Shown: positions 10,749 to 23,446 of the stretch, piece after piece
Position numbering within the stretch: position 1 is the first letter of the stretch
Layout: each line of letters opens with the position of its first letter
From: Andrena cerasifolii
Lineage: Eukaryota; Arthropoda; Insecta; Hymenoptera; Andrenidae
Assembly: GCF_050908995.1 (NCBI RefSeq)
Contig: NC_135132.1
Location: 8,675,001-8,739,000, forward strand
Direction of reading: 5' to 3'
Length of the DNA stretch: 64,000 bases
Position numbers and translations under genes: made by a program
Notes under the pieces: generated by a model
Databases searched by the model: none
What the model was told of the DNA's origin: nothing
What the model saw: only the letters and a program-made list of their open reading frames with translations

Positions 10749-13700
10749 GTCAGTTTATTTTCTAGAATCTTTTCTTAAAACGGAAGTTCACTCTAGGGGC
10801 GGCACGTGTGTCTTCATAAGATATCGTTTCTTTCTTAATTTGCTTTCTGTTCCTCTAGTGTTTTATTAACAGTGCCGTTTAGAGGTTGTTTAAATAACTG
10901 GAATTGTTGTTTTGTGAATGCACGACTAACACAGAGGAAAACAGGCGATGTACCATGCTGTTTCGACGGTGGTCGCCATGTCCAGGTAAAGACCCGTGCT
11001 TCTCATGTGCGCAACTACTGTATCAATACTTAGTTTATAATTAAAGTAGAGGCTAGCCTCGTTCGTCTAGGGATTTGAGATTAATCGGGGAATTTTATTA
11101 CATAAATATTGAAGTGCCCGCAACTTTGCCTTCTAGAAGATAGGGAATTCCCTCTTACATCGATCATTATGCATCCCTCTTGTCAAAGATATTGGACGCC
11201 CGCAATTCGCACCCCCACCTATGCGCGTTGCGGACCACTCTGTATTCAAACGCTATTATCTAAAAACTGGTTAGAATCACGAAAAAATTATATCGACAGT
11301 AATTGTAGAAAATTGAATCCTCTTTCAATGTTGTTTAAACAAAATTTCGATAGGGCTTACCATTTTCGAGAAATTCTTCAAATTCAATCTATTGATGGAT
11401 TCTAAACTTTACGGCCTGGCACCCTTTCCTGTTGTCCGAATTGCAATAAACTTTTACTATTTTTTTATCAAACGGCATTGTTCTAGGGGTTGAAAGCAAC
11501 GAAATACAAAAAAATTCGTTACTTATAAATAAGCGCCACCTTAATATTCACCCTAGCCACTACACCTCTACATCGAGCTTCATGTTCCAGAAAAAGCCTG
11601 GACTCCGAGGGTGGCCACACCTGGCGCGAGTACACCTATCGAAAGATTACCCCGTGCGACGCCTGTGGCCAGGTGCTCCGCGGGCATAGCCGCCAAGGCG
11701 TGAGGTGTCGGGGCTGCAAGGCGAACGCCCACACGGACTGCATCCACCTGGTACAGCCGGCCATGTGCCCGAGCCTGGCGCCGAAGAAGAGCGGCGGGAT
11801 TCCCCTCCTGCGCCGGCAGAAGACGCAGGCCCAGGTGGACGAGACGCCAGCGGCGGAGCACAGTAAGTACGAACCAGTTTGGGACTGTCGGCCTCGAGGA
11901 GGGTTCATCTGGTTCTCTTGCCTCGCCGACGCGCGAGTTTTTTTCTCTTTTTTCTCTCTCTCTCTCTCTTCCTATCTTTCTCTCCCCTGTCTTTCTCTCT
12001 TGTTGTCGGGGACGATCGATGCTGTCACGAGCGAGACTGAGGACATTTTTCTGGGGATATTTCGTGTGGGGAGGGTGAGGAAGTTAAGGGAGGTTGAGCA
12101 TTAAAATGAAGAAAAGAAGAGATCGGTGGCAAGTCGATTCGGGATCGAAGCAACTCAAGCACAACTGAATCATCTAAATATAATTGGGCCCAATTAAGCA
12201 AACGGGAAGGTAAGTTTCCGGGGCTTCCCTCGGCCGGGGTAGCTTGATTTTATTTCACAAAGTTGGGGCAATGCTTTCTTGGAACTTCTCGCAAGGGCCA
12301 TCGATTTCTTCTTCCACTTCGGATAATTTCAGCCAAATCGGTAATTCTATGGCCCTCCGGGGAGCTCGGTTTCGTTATGAACAGCATCGATCGATCCATC
12401 AGTCGAGGCGAACGGAAAAAAAAGAAGGAGAAAACAAAGCGTCTCTGGAGGATCAACTTTGCACGAAGCTCTGCTCCTCGTCTCTTCACGTCGGCCAACC
12501 GCGGTCGGCTCAGCTACGCCCCCCTACCCTCGCCACCCCCCACCACCCCCGCCCAACAATCACTACATCATCGGTAGCCTCTCGATAAGGCACGAGAGCG
12601 AACCTGCGAACAGTAGGTGTCCATCGCAATTAACGAAACAATCCACGGGAAAGTAATCGAGTCGAGCCTTCAGCCCTCTCTTCTCGCGCCCCTTCGCCGC
12701 GCGCGGAGCGAATAACGGAAAGGGAAGAGGCTGTAGGGATGGGAGAAAGGTCGCCTTCCCACGAAACACCCGGCGTTTTATATGGTCCATTGCCGGCGTT
12801 GTCTACGTTCAGAGTCGCTGAAGCTGACAATTCGGTCGTTCGGAGTTTATTAAGTCTGATTGGACCCATTTGCGCGGAAAGGTGCTCGGCGAAGTTACGG
12901 AAAATTGTTATTTTCGGACGAAGCAGCCCCCTTGGTCCATTCGCTGAAAGTTCTCCGAAGGAATTTTTTTTTTTTTATATTTATGAGTCCAGTTGAATTA
13001 TTGATAAGGTAGTTGGGGGTGTTCCCCTTAAGGGTGACCGCCGGGAACGATATTTCTCCCCGTGTTTCGGGGTCCTCGGCAATCAATTACTAATGTTTGG
13101 GTAGAGTTTGAAATTTTTGGGAGGGCGGAGAAGAAATGGTACAGGGCTTGAATTCTTTGATTGGGGAACGTGACTGTTGGGTGATCTGGGAGATACTGGA
13201 ATAATTCTGGACAGGGATATGTCAACACTGGGATCACTGGATCAAATGTGGGTTAGTCGTGTCGAGAACTATTCGTGGATCCCCAAAGGGCCGCCGCCAA
13301 ACCGCGAATTAAACTGCGGCTTGTTATATGCTGTTAATCCTTTCAACGTGATTTACTTTAATTGACGTCAGAGTGAGCATATCCACCGAACGATCGATGG
13401 CAATTGTGTCGCGCGCACTAGTCATCTTGGAATGACATGGGATTTCATATGGAAGTTACACACTTTTTTACTTCGCGGTACTGTGGTAGAATTAAATTTG
13501 CCAAGCTTCAGTGATTTTGAACGGACACCGGATGCATTTGTCAATGCGTGGCAAGGAAGTTTCATTTCCAATGGGAAGCATTGGTGCTTGGAGCAACAAG
13601 TGTCTTTAAACTCATAATTCTCCTGTGTTCGATGAAGGTGTTAATTAAGACAGCAGAGTTAGCATTATTGATTAACCCTTTGTTTTCTTTATTTCTCAAG

Positions 13701-16700
13701 TACAATTTACTTCCTTCCCTTCGTTCACACTGTTCCAACAAGGAAGATAAGAGCTTCTTTGCCCACCTCGTCACGGAAAGGCAAAGAAGAACACTTTCTT
13801 CATTTCTTCACTCACCAAACATATTATTCTCACCCTCGTGCAGGGTGTCCCAAAAATTTCAGGACTTCCCGGAACATGCAGTAGGCTTCCTGATGCAAAA
13901 AGGCATCGAAAAGTCCTTTACCGTTTTGCGATCCGACGCTTCGTTCTCGAGATATTCACAGTTGAATGTTAGCGGTCCAAGTTCCGGGGCGCGCAGTTTA
14001 AAGCCGAGTCAGCTGAGCGCGCGGTCACTGCTCCACGCTCCGGAACTTGGACCGCTCATGTTCAACTATGAATATCTCGAGAACGAAGCCTCGGATCGCA
14101 AAACGGTAAAGGACTTTTCGATGCCTTTTTGCATCAGGATACTGCCTGTCCCGAAAAGTCCCGAAATTTTGGGACATCCTGTACACAGCGTCTCAGCAAT
14201 GAAGAAACACAAGGACACCATTGCTCAAACATCTCTTCTTTCCCTACTAAATCAGAAACCATGTTTCTTCCCTAAACATTGACACAACCCAACCATTCAA
14301 GCAAAAAGATCAAAGGCCTCAGCAAAGTATTTAACAATTAAGGGCACTTGTTGTCCAAGAGACCTGTGCTTCAAGCGATAAATTTAAAAAGGAGAATAAA
14401 ATGAAGGAAACAGAAAGAAATGATAAGCACCACGTTTGATGTCTCTCGTGTGCTTTTGCATTGCTGTCTCTCTATCACGTGTGGCCAGACGTGGACGCCA
14501 TATACCAGGTGCTGAAGCAGGCAGGCGAGATCCGTGGAAACTCGACAAACTCACCACCTACGCCTCCCACAGCAGATCATCCTCCCTCCGGTGCAGCACC
14601 TTCGTCAGCGAGGGCCTCCTCCCACCCCTGTTCCTCGTCCACCTCTGGTAAGGCACAGCACCAACTCCTCTCGACCTTGAAGCAGAGCTCGCTCCCCAAT
14701 ATTGGGGAAACCTACATGCGCGACTGTGTTTCTTGAAATTGCCCCTGGGAAGCTGATCAGGTGCATCCCACTGTGCAAACGAAATTGCTCATAAGTAGGT
14801 GAGCTATGAAGGTTGATTGAAGTGACGACTTGAGTGGATTCTCAAACTTTGGGACAGCCTGGGGACCATTTAGGGTGGCATGTAGGAGCTACTGAATTAT
14901 TTCAGAAGTTTCGAAGATGGGAATGTTGTCCGAAGCTCGGTTTTGAATATAGATTTCGACTGCGACGAAGAGGTGCGCGGTAACAGTGGTGTAAAAGTTA
15001 TATGTAACGCTGATGTAATTATAAGTTTGTTTAATTGTTGAAGTTTTGAAGGGGGAAAGATAATTTGAGACTCTGGATGGTAATATCAGTTTCATATTGC
15101 TGTCTGTAGTGGTGGTCTGGGGTACAAATGGCAGAAGTGAAGTAATTTGGTTGCTAGTATTTTGAATTAATATGGGGGATGATTTATATTAATTACTAGG
15201 TTTCCAGTTTCTTGTTTAATAATGGAGAATGAAGTTTTATCGGAATTAATAATAGGAGTGGTATTTTCGAAATTGCGAGCTTTGGCTGCTTCTGCAGTGG
15301 GATTGAAATAGTTATTAATAAACCAGATAAATTAAAATAAATATAATTAAAACTACAACTGCAGATCACATATGGTTTTTGGTTAACTTCGAGTCGTAAT
15401 ATTGCTCCCCATGCTTTGTGGAGGATTCCCAACCCCACAGTTTGAGAATTTATACTGTAATTAACACACATGTGTAGGGAACTCTCATGACTAATAATTG
15501 AAAGCATAAAGTCTTCGAGGTTTTTAAGTCCTTCTAAAAATAGGGCGGAAAGTGACTCAAGTTTCTTTTGCACAGTGTTGTAATTTCATTATCCTTAGGC
15601 TGCAGATCAATTTTCTTCTTTCAGTTTGACATAATTCAGAGCATTTTCTTTATTTAAAATTTATATCAGTCAAACACATTCACTAATTACTTTAAATTGT
15701 ATAATTCCAAGATTAGAAATCTTAATACTCAACACTTGTCCAGGCATAATAACTTCTATTTCACAATTCGTGATATTTCTTATCCTTTGTTACAGATATT
15801 ATTGCCAAATAAGATTGCTGGTAGAAAAATATTAGGTATTTCAAAAATTAAAAAATTTTAATTTTTTAAAAATTGAAATTTATATTTATTCTTTTACATT
15901 GAATTGTAACATTTCTTCTTCAAATCAATAAATTACTAGGTAGTCATTTCCATGCAGACTTTGTTACACTTCATTTTTACCATAACAATTTTAGTAAAAA
16001 AAATGTACGCAGAAATATTATTAGAAATATCCAAAAATCCATAAACTTCCAATGAAATTACAAGACGAGCACCTGAAGTGGGTACATGAATCTGCAACGA
16101 ACCAATTCTCTGCTTCAAGATCCCATGTAACCCTGTTCTCTTTTCTTTTATTTTTTTTTGTAATCAAAATAAGAATGCTTGTCTTCTTCAGGGACATGAC
16201 TCGTAACTTCACTTTTTTTCTATTTTCTTCTCTCTCTCTCTCTCTCTCACACTCTCTCTGGTGTTCTCTCTATCTGTTCTTCTTCTTCTCCTACTTCATC
16301 TTCATTCTTCCCCTTTACCCGCGCCATCGTAAATTTTTATTCACCCTCGATATCCGGAGAGGAATCGAGTTAAGTGGATCGTATTGGATCGTCCATTAGC
16401 GATCCGCGTGTTTATCGAGTGATCTAGGAGCGTCGTCATTTGTTACTTCGGATCATCGAGTTTCCATCCGAACCTCCGATCGTCCGCTCGATCTTTGCAA
16501 GGGGAACTGAACTTTAACGAAGGTGTCGAGTCCCTTTAGAGCATCTTTTCAATTGCTATTCAGAATATTAATTGCAACATTTAAAAAATTATTTCTTTTC
16601 AATTGTATTCATTGAATTAAATGCTATTACTACAGCTGATATTGTTGGGAGAGGCTTTCTACTATGAAGACAATTATTTTACATAATTATAGGAGGAACA

Positions 16701-19700
16701 TTTAATTAATTTGAATATTATTATTTCTTCTTCCTTTTAATTCTGTTATATTTTTTTTTAGCTGTAAATTGAATATTAAGTTACATAATTGCAGTAACAT
16801 CAGGCTTCTATAAATTATAAAAATTATTTTCTATTTTTTATTATCAAAAATCAAAGAGTGGGTTGTCGGGTAATTATTAGAAATTTATTCATCGCTTTGA
16901 AATGTGTTTCTGCACATTTGCATCCGGCAAAAGAAAAATGGAAAATTTCAAGGGCTATCGCGCTATCTTTTCGAGGATCTTCGCGAACCCTCCTTCAAGG
17001 TGTCTGTAAGAGCTTTTCTCGAGGGCCTCCAGCCCTCGAGAGGCGCGATTAAGAATCGACAATACGAAGCTCATCATTGTGGGTTTCCCTCGACGAGAGA
17101 AATATTTTTCCGCGATTCCTGTCTCGTGGAAGCTTTTTCACCCCCGCCTGCTGACTAGTGTCGGATTTAATAACAATCGAACGCAGAACCGTAGCTAATT
17201 CTGCGAAGTGTTTAACAAATATTTAAGCCAACATATTCTTGAAACAATTACACATAGTGCAGAGTAATTCGTTGTGCAAAAAAATAACAGACTCGCTCTT
17301 CATTCAAAAATAAGTCGAAAGTGGGGAATAAAATTTTTTCAAATATAATTTTCAAAATTATATTGTAGCATTATTTTTTTAAAAACAAGGCGAAAGTATA
17401 GAATGCAATTCATTCGTCAAAAGATTTATTTAAAAAAAAAATGGTATTAAAAATTGTTGAAACAACCCTCAGTGCTTCCGTATTAATTTTCTACAGGATG
17501 TACGTTTCATTTTTCCCCCTTTGAGACATAGCAGAGCTTCAGATTCGATATGTTCTACCACTGAAACATTTATATCGAGCGCCATGCGCGCTACCAACTT
17601 AACCGTGGACTTTCTCAAAAACGAAGCGTCGCGCAAGAAAAATGCATTCCACATCTTCGACGTATTTTCGAAAGAGGAATCAGAAACCGCGCAGCTTCAC
17701 CATCTGCGAACGATGATCGTGTGGATATCGACCAGCTGGTTAGAACAGTCTGGCCAAAAACATTAATACAGACATTCCATCCGCTTTACTTAAATTCTAA
17801 ACTAAATCAACCGCCACAGAGTTTCACCACACGAAACCCAGTATAAACAGTAACAAATGATTCAAAATTCTCCCCCCAAAAAATAAAATAAATAAACCAC
17901 CCACGTCAACCTCCGCTCGACTAAAATGGCTGTAATAGACTAACGAATCTGAATTGCGAGGAGCAAAATAAAATCTGAAAAAGAAAAGGGAACATCGAAG
18001 CACCAGAAACAGAGCAGACCCATGGGGAATCCTAACCTGTAACCGCAAGAGCGCAGAAGGAGCGTCAGGCAGCGCCACGTTCATAACTCGAAAAACCACC
18101 GCCAGATGGCGCCACGGACCGCGGGGAATCCCGCCGACTAACAAAGCGAGCTAAGCAATAACACTGGGTCCTTTAACCAATCGGGGTCCGATCAGTCCCA
18201 TTCGAGAGAGAAAACGGCGGGATTGAAGGGGGCCTTGAACGGGGAATCACCCTGGAATCGTTTGCAATTCCGTTGACCAGGAAGAGGCAGCGGCGGATCG
18301 ATGTCCGGGACCAGGCCTTTCGGGCAGCCTCTGGTGCTGATGACCCAGGTGGCACCCTCCACCTCGTACCCGAGGCAGCCTGAGCCACATTATCGCGGCG
18401 CTAACCGGAAGCGATGACCCCGGATGTGGCGCGTTCCACGCGACTGAAAGTCGACTCTCTGCACTGCCCACGAGCGAAATCGAACGGAAAGCATCGGGCA
18501 TCGACGTGGAGACGCTGGCCGTCTATCTCCCTCCTCGGTTTTTTTGGGGGGGGGGCGTGGGAAGGGTTTTTGTGTAGGAGGAACAGTTGGACACTCGAAA
18601 GTTTTGGGAAACAGAAAACTGCCTGGGGCGATGGGGTGGGAATGCGAGAGGAATTGAGATTGATGAGGGTGGTTCATGGGCGTGGGGCTGTTTTCGTACT
18701 TTTTTGAGCTGGGAGAGTGCTTTTTGGATGATTGATTTTTTAGGGGGCAAATGGGGTGGAGCTGAAATTGTGTTTGACTGAGAAGGGTGGTGAGGAAGTT
18801 TATTTAGCGGGGAAGTGGGGGTTGGTTTGGGGATTCGACTGTCTTTTTCTTTTTTTTTTTTTGAGGAAGGATATTTTTTGTAATTGCTGGAGAATGAAAG
18901 GCGGAATTGGTGGTGGTGTTGTAACGTGATGTTGAGTCGTAAGACGTTTTGAATGGGAAGAGTGATTGAGTATATTTATTCTACTTTTTTTTTTTAATAT
19001 TTCTGCTGAAATATTTCGGCTTCCCAAAAGAAGGAACCGTTTGGGATTGCTTAATACTGATGGTATTATACTTTGAGAAGTCTAGCGATTGCGTTTACCC
19101 ATTTCCAAGAATATTCTTCTTTTCAAGTGTCTGCTGATATTTAAGAGAACGAAACTTGGAATTGCAAGTGCAATCTTAATTTAAAGAACCACGGTAGAAG
19201 ATTAAGCTGCCTTTGTTATTTTAAATTCACTCTCGATTGAAAGATTTCTTCTTTCCGGAAGAAACAAAATAGCCAAGTTAAACCGCAAGAGAATTTCAAA
19301 CACAGTTTCATTTTTATTCCGGGCAATTAAAATTTTTGGAAAATAGTTTTCGATGAAAAAGAATTTGGAATTGCTGAATTACAGAATTGCTAAACGAATG
19401 AAACGTTAATTTAACAAAATTCGTTAATCTTTGTTATTTATGTTTCTTTTTTTTTATCTTTTGCATGGAATTGTTAAGTCACGGAGAGTTTAATTTTATC
19501 GGAATAAAGAACTGCATAAATTTGCAGTTTTCTTTCTTAAATTCAGCATGACCAAATTAAAAAAAAAAAGATACCCGAAATTCCTAAAGCGGTACAATTA
19601 TTTGCAGGCTTTTTGTTATTTACGTACAGGTTGTTTCAAAAAAGACTATGCCTTGAAGGTAAGGACCCACTAGTATATTTTAAAAGCTTAGAATAATCTG

Positions 19701-22700
19701 CAAAAAGAAAATTAAAAACATATATATATACATTTACACTGCATAGTTTCTTTTGAAACCAGATTGTTAACAGTTTATCGAATTTGGGATTGTTTGTCCA
19801 ATCTTAGAAGAAAAAAAATCACTGAAAAAAATTGTCTTCCACGAAAGCATTATTGCTGAAGTTTAAGTTAAACATTTAGTTAGACTGTATCTCTGAATTT
19901 TAATTGATGGATTACAATTTACACAATAATACACCGAAATTAGAAAAAGAAGAAAGGGAAACATGTATTGAAGGATCTATAATTTCCTTACAAATTGCTC
20001 AAGAAATTCACTTCTGTTATTCCATAATTATAATAGAATAAAAAGTCTAAAAAATGTTGAAAATTTTCGTCGAAATTTCTCGCTCTCTATTGCCCCGTAG
20101 AAAAGTAACGAACTTAAAAAAAAAAGGGAAAAGTAATTAACGCAATGCTCGAAAAGTCGACGTAAAAGAAGAAAACGAAAATTCGATTTCCTCCTAAAAA
20201 TATTCCACCCTAATCTCCAAATTTGATTTCCCAGTACTGAATTCAAGATTTCTGTTCTAATTCCTCGAACTTCCTCCCTTTTTATTCACTTCTTCATTCT
20301 CAAATTTGTACTTCTTCATTTCTTCTTCTGAGATCTCTGAAATTCTCTCTAAAAATTATTGATTTATTTTCTCGTTTCCCTTTCAACTACTAAATTCACA
20401 GTTTCCTATTCCTGTTCTGTACTTTCACCCGCTCTAAAAAGAAAAACAGAAGAAAAAAATAATTGCAAATAAACTTTCGAAGCTCCTCGACGAAAACTTT
20501 TTGAAATTCTCAAATCGTCGAGACTACTTCAGTTTGCCGATACAATGTCTGTCACTGAAAATTCGGCGAATTGGAGTCGGCCGGGAAAAAAATTCGATAC
20601 CATTGAGCGGGGAGAAAATGGCACAAAAGAAAGGGGAAGAAGGAAAATGAATCCACAGATCAAAAGCGAACGAAACACGCTACAGAAGAAGAAAAAAAAG
20701 GGCCGGAGAATGTAGAACGATGGTGCCATGTAAATATTGTAAATAAAAAGAAAGTTTCTTCTGCAACCACGCACCCCTAATACTCTCTCTTCTTCGCGCG
20801 AGTCGTGTCCCATTGTTTCTATTCTTTTTTGTACGTTTTTTTTTTTTGTTTATGAATTCTCTTTTTCTCTGTGAATTCTACGCTCGGTCGAGTCTTTTCG
20901 CCCGAGACAGAGTACATATTTCTGTGTGCATTTATGGTGTAATTTGTATCAATGGTGTCCCTGTCTCGTTGTACGTACATGTCTTCTTTTCAAGCTCAAC
21001 GTTGACGTCAAACAACCGTATTGCGATAATTAATTAACGAAAAGACCCATTAACGTCTATAGAAGAAGGTAATGAAAGATAAATGTGTGTATGTATATTG
21101 CAACCCTTCTGTATTGTAAATTGACTATCGATTACTTTCACTGAAGTGATGCTTGGCCATCACTGATCTGTCAATTTTAGTTGGATTTTGGCGAAGAGTG
21201 TTCACCCGAATTTCTTTTCGATTTTCTGCACAAAATTTTGTATGCTTTGAGTGAGTACTGTCCAATAATCGAGCTTTCTATTTCAATCCGTACAGAAACG
21301 TCCGTTTAGCTCCATAAACTTCACACGAGTAAATACTGTCCACTGCTTTCTGCATAAACATTGCTTCTGCTTGCATAGTTTTGATTTTGCCATTTCTTCC
21401 GCGCAAACCGTTGCGAATCGCGAGTTATTTCGAGTATCATAACTTCACCACCCTCGCGGACACGAGACTTAGAAGACTACTCTGCATCGTAGCAATTCCA
21501 TTTAAATTAAAGAAGACACTAACACGTAACGCCACTCTGCAATTGCCCACTGTTTTGCAACTAAGTCCACGCAGAGATGAGAGTTAAGTCCACGGCAGAA
21601 AATTTGCTTGACAAACAAAACCAGCTTGCCTGAATGGCGTCAACGTCGAGCGGCTAGCTAATTTCAAAGGCTAACTTGTTATGATCGGTAATTATGGGAC
21701 ATGAAGCGCCGCATAGTCCGCAACGTAGACGTGAAAGGCTTAACCTGAGGATGAAGAGCCTCAGCCTGGACTCCCCGGAAGGCACTGCACATGTTCGGCA
21801 CCGTCCTCGAGATTACTATGCAGCAGGCCAGAGGGAATCCACGCCGCCCAGGCACTCGGACAGTGGAAGTATCAACAGATTGTGTAAGTAGATCACACCT
21901 AAACTTCAAGCTCTTTGAGTCCTCAGGTTTGATAGTCCAGCGAGCCCTTAAATTTCAGTGAACAATCACCTTTACGCTTGCTATTCGTGAGTTGAGCAGC
22001 TTACGCTTGACTTTCACACTCAAAGTGACAGTACCGATGAACTGTATATGAGTTTTAAAGTTCTGCGAAGGAAGATGCAAGCTTGCGTAGAGATGGTATT
22101 TGTTGTTCAGGTAGTCTAGGTCTTGCAGAGGTAGCAAGAGAAACCTATTGTGTGGATAAAGTTAGGAGTAACAATATTTATTCTATAAACTGTTTTATTT
22201 GGATCATAAATAACAAGTTTGAAGAGAGTATTGTGATCTGTTGTAGTTGAAGAAGTCTTCCTTCTAGCACACTTTCACTAAGTTGAAGAGTCTCTTCTTT
22301 GCAGCACCGTGCAGTCCAGGCCAGGGACACGCTGTTCACAAGCACATAAGAGGAGCCATCAGGATGTCGAGCATGGAGCTACCAGATGAGAACGAGAAGT
22401 CCTATTCGTCAGCGAGCACCTCCCCGTGCCCCTCGCCGCACACGAACAATCAGAATCACATGAACCCGTCGGGGAAACGTGTTCTGCCACCCAACAATCT
22501 CTACGTCGCCCTCTACAATTTCGATGCACGCCACCGTGACGAGTTGGACTTGAAGTAATCACTGAACAAGCTTAGAAAGTGCCTTGAATTCCAATGCCCC
22601 GTGGTCTACTTCACTTGGGAAGAGAGAAAAGCTCTCTTCACCATTTCTTCATTCGTTTTACTAAACTACTTTGACTTGGACCTTAGCTGCATCTTTTCTT

Positions 22701-23446
22701 GAAGTATTTCTTTCTTCAAAGAAGCAGCAATGAATTTAAAGGAAGACACTATTGCTGATTAATGACTGTATTAACATTCGAATTGTTGTGTTATTTTTAC
22801 AGGGCTGGGTACAAGGTGACAGTAATCGATAAATCAGAGAAAGATTGGTGGAAAGGGAAGTGTTTGGGTGGGAGAGTAGGATATTTCCCCAGTGCATACG
22901 TGATGCGAGTGGAATCAGGGCAGAAGACACTTCAGGTCACCCGCAATCTGCACCTGACTGACCAGATCACCCTGCTACGCGATCAGGTACTCAACTTGAC
23001 CGTTTGCATTATGTTTGCCATCAGTTCCTTTGTCTCTTCAATCTCTGAGGCTTCCTTTGAACCCATAATCAATTAGATACTCATTTATACTTATTAAGAA
23101 CAAGTGTATAACACTTTCTTCTATACTTCAGTCAGACTTGCCTTCCTCCAAGCCTCAACCCACTTTCTTCTTCTTCCAAAGCACACACACAGCCTTCGTT
23201 CTTCCTCATTAGATGATCCCAAGTCGTTGCAACAGCTTCCTTTCCCATAATCATGATACGTGACTTCTTCATATTCAGCGCGGTATTCCCCTCCGGTAGA
23301 TCGTGCTGCAGGTTGGCGAGGAAGTAGACGGCGTCGCAATGGTTCGGTACGCCGCCGATGTCAGATCAGCGGACCACACTGGCAAAGACGGGGACGTTCT
23401 CTACAAGGAGACTCTCTGCCTGCTGAAGTACCTGCAGGAGGTGTGA
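10594..23446 (+). CDS. Stac: STAC-family adaptor protein (C1 zinc finger + SH3), seven-exon core gene model
   Basis: The product is a SH3 and cysteine-rich domain (STAC) protein. This family consists of cytosolic adaptors that bind L-type voltage-gated calcium channels in muscle and neurons (family knowledge). Exons 10594-10748, 11591-11862, 14489-14647, 21707-21883, 22305-22554, 22803-22986 and 23312-23446 join with matching phases throughout and give about 443 codons to the first stop. Seen in order: a basic, Ser/Thr/Pro-rich leader; a C1 finger with H-X12-C-X2-C-X13-C-X2-C-X4-H-X2-C-X8-C; a Ser/Pro linker; a basic stretch with RRRERLNLRMKSLSLDSP; an SH3 domain with ALYNF, DWWKGK and GYFPSAYV; and a short C-terminal segment ending LLKYLQEV. 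C1 followed by SH3 in this order is diagnostic for STAC. The 5' end is probably incomplete, because exon 10594 starts at a codon boundary without a convincing initiator. The oddity is the long open frame after the TGA, listed separately. Confidence 0.85.
11591..11862 (+). CDS. Stac: STAC exon: C1 zinc-finger domain
   Basis: The acceptor GTTCCAG is at 11584-11590 and the donor GTAAGT at 11863. The exon encodes the complete C1 finger: His at 11616, CDAC, CRGC, HTDC and the last Cys of PAMC, followed by a basic PKKSGGIP segment and an RRQKTQAQVDE linker. C1 domains of STAC proteins are atypical and do not need diacylglycerol (family knowledge). Confidence 0.9.
11941..12003. repeat. CT microsatellite
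   Basis: A pyrimidine tract made mostly of CT repeats lies just downstream of the C1 exon donor. Confidence 0.85.
13841..14181. mobile_element. Foldback MITE with CAGGGTGTCCC termini
   Basis: The left arm starts CAGGGTGTCCCAAAAATTTC, and the right end is its imperfect reverse complement (GAAATTTTGGGACATCCTG). The arms pair over roughly 145 bp each, including the GCGGTCCAAGTTCCGG block, around a loop of about 50 bp. Flanks are TG on the left and TA on the right, compatible with a decayed TA target duplication as in Tc1/mariner-type elements. No transposase is encoded, so it is non-autonomous. Confidence 0.85.
14489..14647 (+). CDS. Stac: STAC exon: helical start and Ser/Pro-rich linker
   Basis: The acceptor GTGTGGCCAG is followed by AC, which completes the codon left open by the C1 exon. 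The exon reads VDAIYQVLKQAGEI and then a long Ser/Thr/Pro linker, and ends at TCTG|GTAAGG with one base of a glycine or alanine codon remaining. Reading on without splicing reaches a stop at 14734-14736. Confidence 0.75.
14648..21706 (+). other. STAC intron, about 7 kb
   Basis: This is AT-rich sequence with a CT microsatellite (16229-16256), a MITE at 19627-19766 and GC-richer patches near 16320-17150 and 18000-18520. I see no gene. Short open frames on both strands lack domains and splice continuity. Confidence 0.5.
19627..19766. mobile_element. Short MITE with CAGGTTGTTTC-type terminal inverted repeats
   Basis: The left end CAGGTTGTTTCAAAAAAG...CTATG is mirrored by CATAG...CTTTTGAAACCAG on the right, about 24 bp with a few mismatches. 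A TA dinucleotide precedes the left end. The 140-bp element has no coding capacity. Confidence 0.6.
21707..21883 (+). CDS. Stac: STAC exon: basic RRRER segment (possible alternative start at 21694)
   Basis: The exon ends AGATT|GTGTAAGT, with a strong donor GTAAGT at 21884 and one base (T) left over. An acceptor at ...ACATGAAG|CG (21706) restores the codon phase left by the previous exon, and a branch-point-like CTAAC lies about 35 bases upstream, but the pyrimidine tract is poor. Alternatively ATG 21694 (MGHEAPHSPQ) could start a shorter isoform lacking the C1 domain. A TGA at 21682 blocks any longer open start in this frame. Confidence 0.65.
22305..22554 (+). CDS. Stac: STAC exon: linker and first half of the SH3 domain
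   Basis: The acceptor CTTCTTTGCAG ends at 22304, and the first two bases complete a serine codon. The exon carries the Ser-rich linker and then NNLYVALYNFDARHRDELDL, where the ALYNF motif opens the SH3 fold. It ends AA|GTAATC and the lysine codon is completed by the next exon. Confidence 0.9.
22803..22986 (+). CDS. Stac: STAC exon: second half of the SH3 domain
   Basis: The acceptor TTTTTACAG ends at 22802 and the donor CAG|GTACTC is at 22987. The exon contains AGYKVTVIDKSEKDWWKGK and GYFPSAYVMRV, that is the WW and the G-[FY]-P-x-x-[YF]-V ligand-binding residues of SH3 domains. It ends at a codon boundary after LLRDQ. Confidence 0.9.
23312..23446 (+). CDS. Stac: STAC exon: C-terminal segment to the first stop codon
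   Basis: The acceptor GTGCTGCAG ends at 23311 and the exon begins at a codon boundary: VGEEVDGVAMVRYAADVRS, then LYKETLCLLKYLQEV and TGA. Base composition is GC-rich as in the other coding exons. The stop context is GTG TGA CAG, so the base after the stop is C, the leakiest context for UGA (established knowledge). Confidence 0.8.
   Translation, partial: VGEEVDGVAMVRYAADVRSADHTGKDGDVLYKETLCLLKYLQEV

Larger units (their letters stand above)
11863..14488 (+). other. STAC intron after the C1 exon
   Basis: The intron carries the CT tract, a moderately GC-rich stretch at 12240-12900 with no recognisable gene, and the foldback MITE at 13841-14181. The open frame at 13548-14282 runs across the MITE and is not a gene. 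Confidence 0.5.

Noticed and set aside
13548..14282. 244-codon plus-strand open frame
   Set aside because: Half of it is the foldback MITE, with mirrored peptides from the two arms; no family resemblance.
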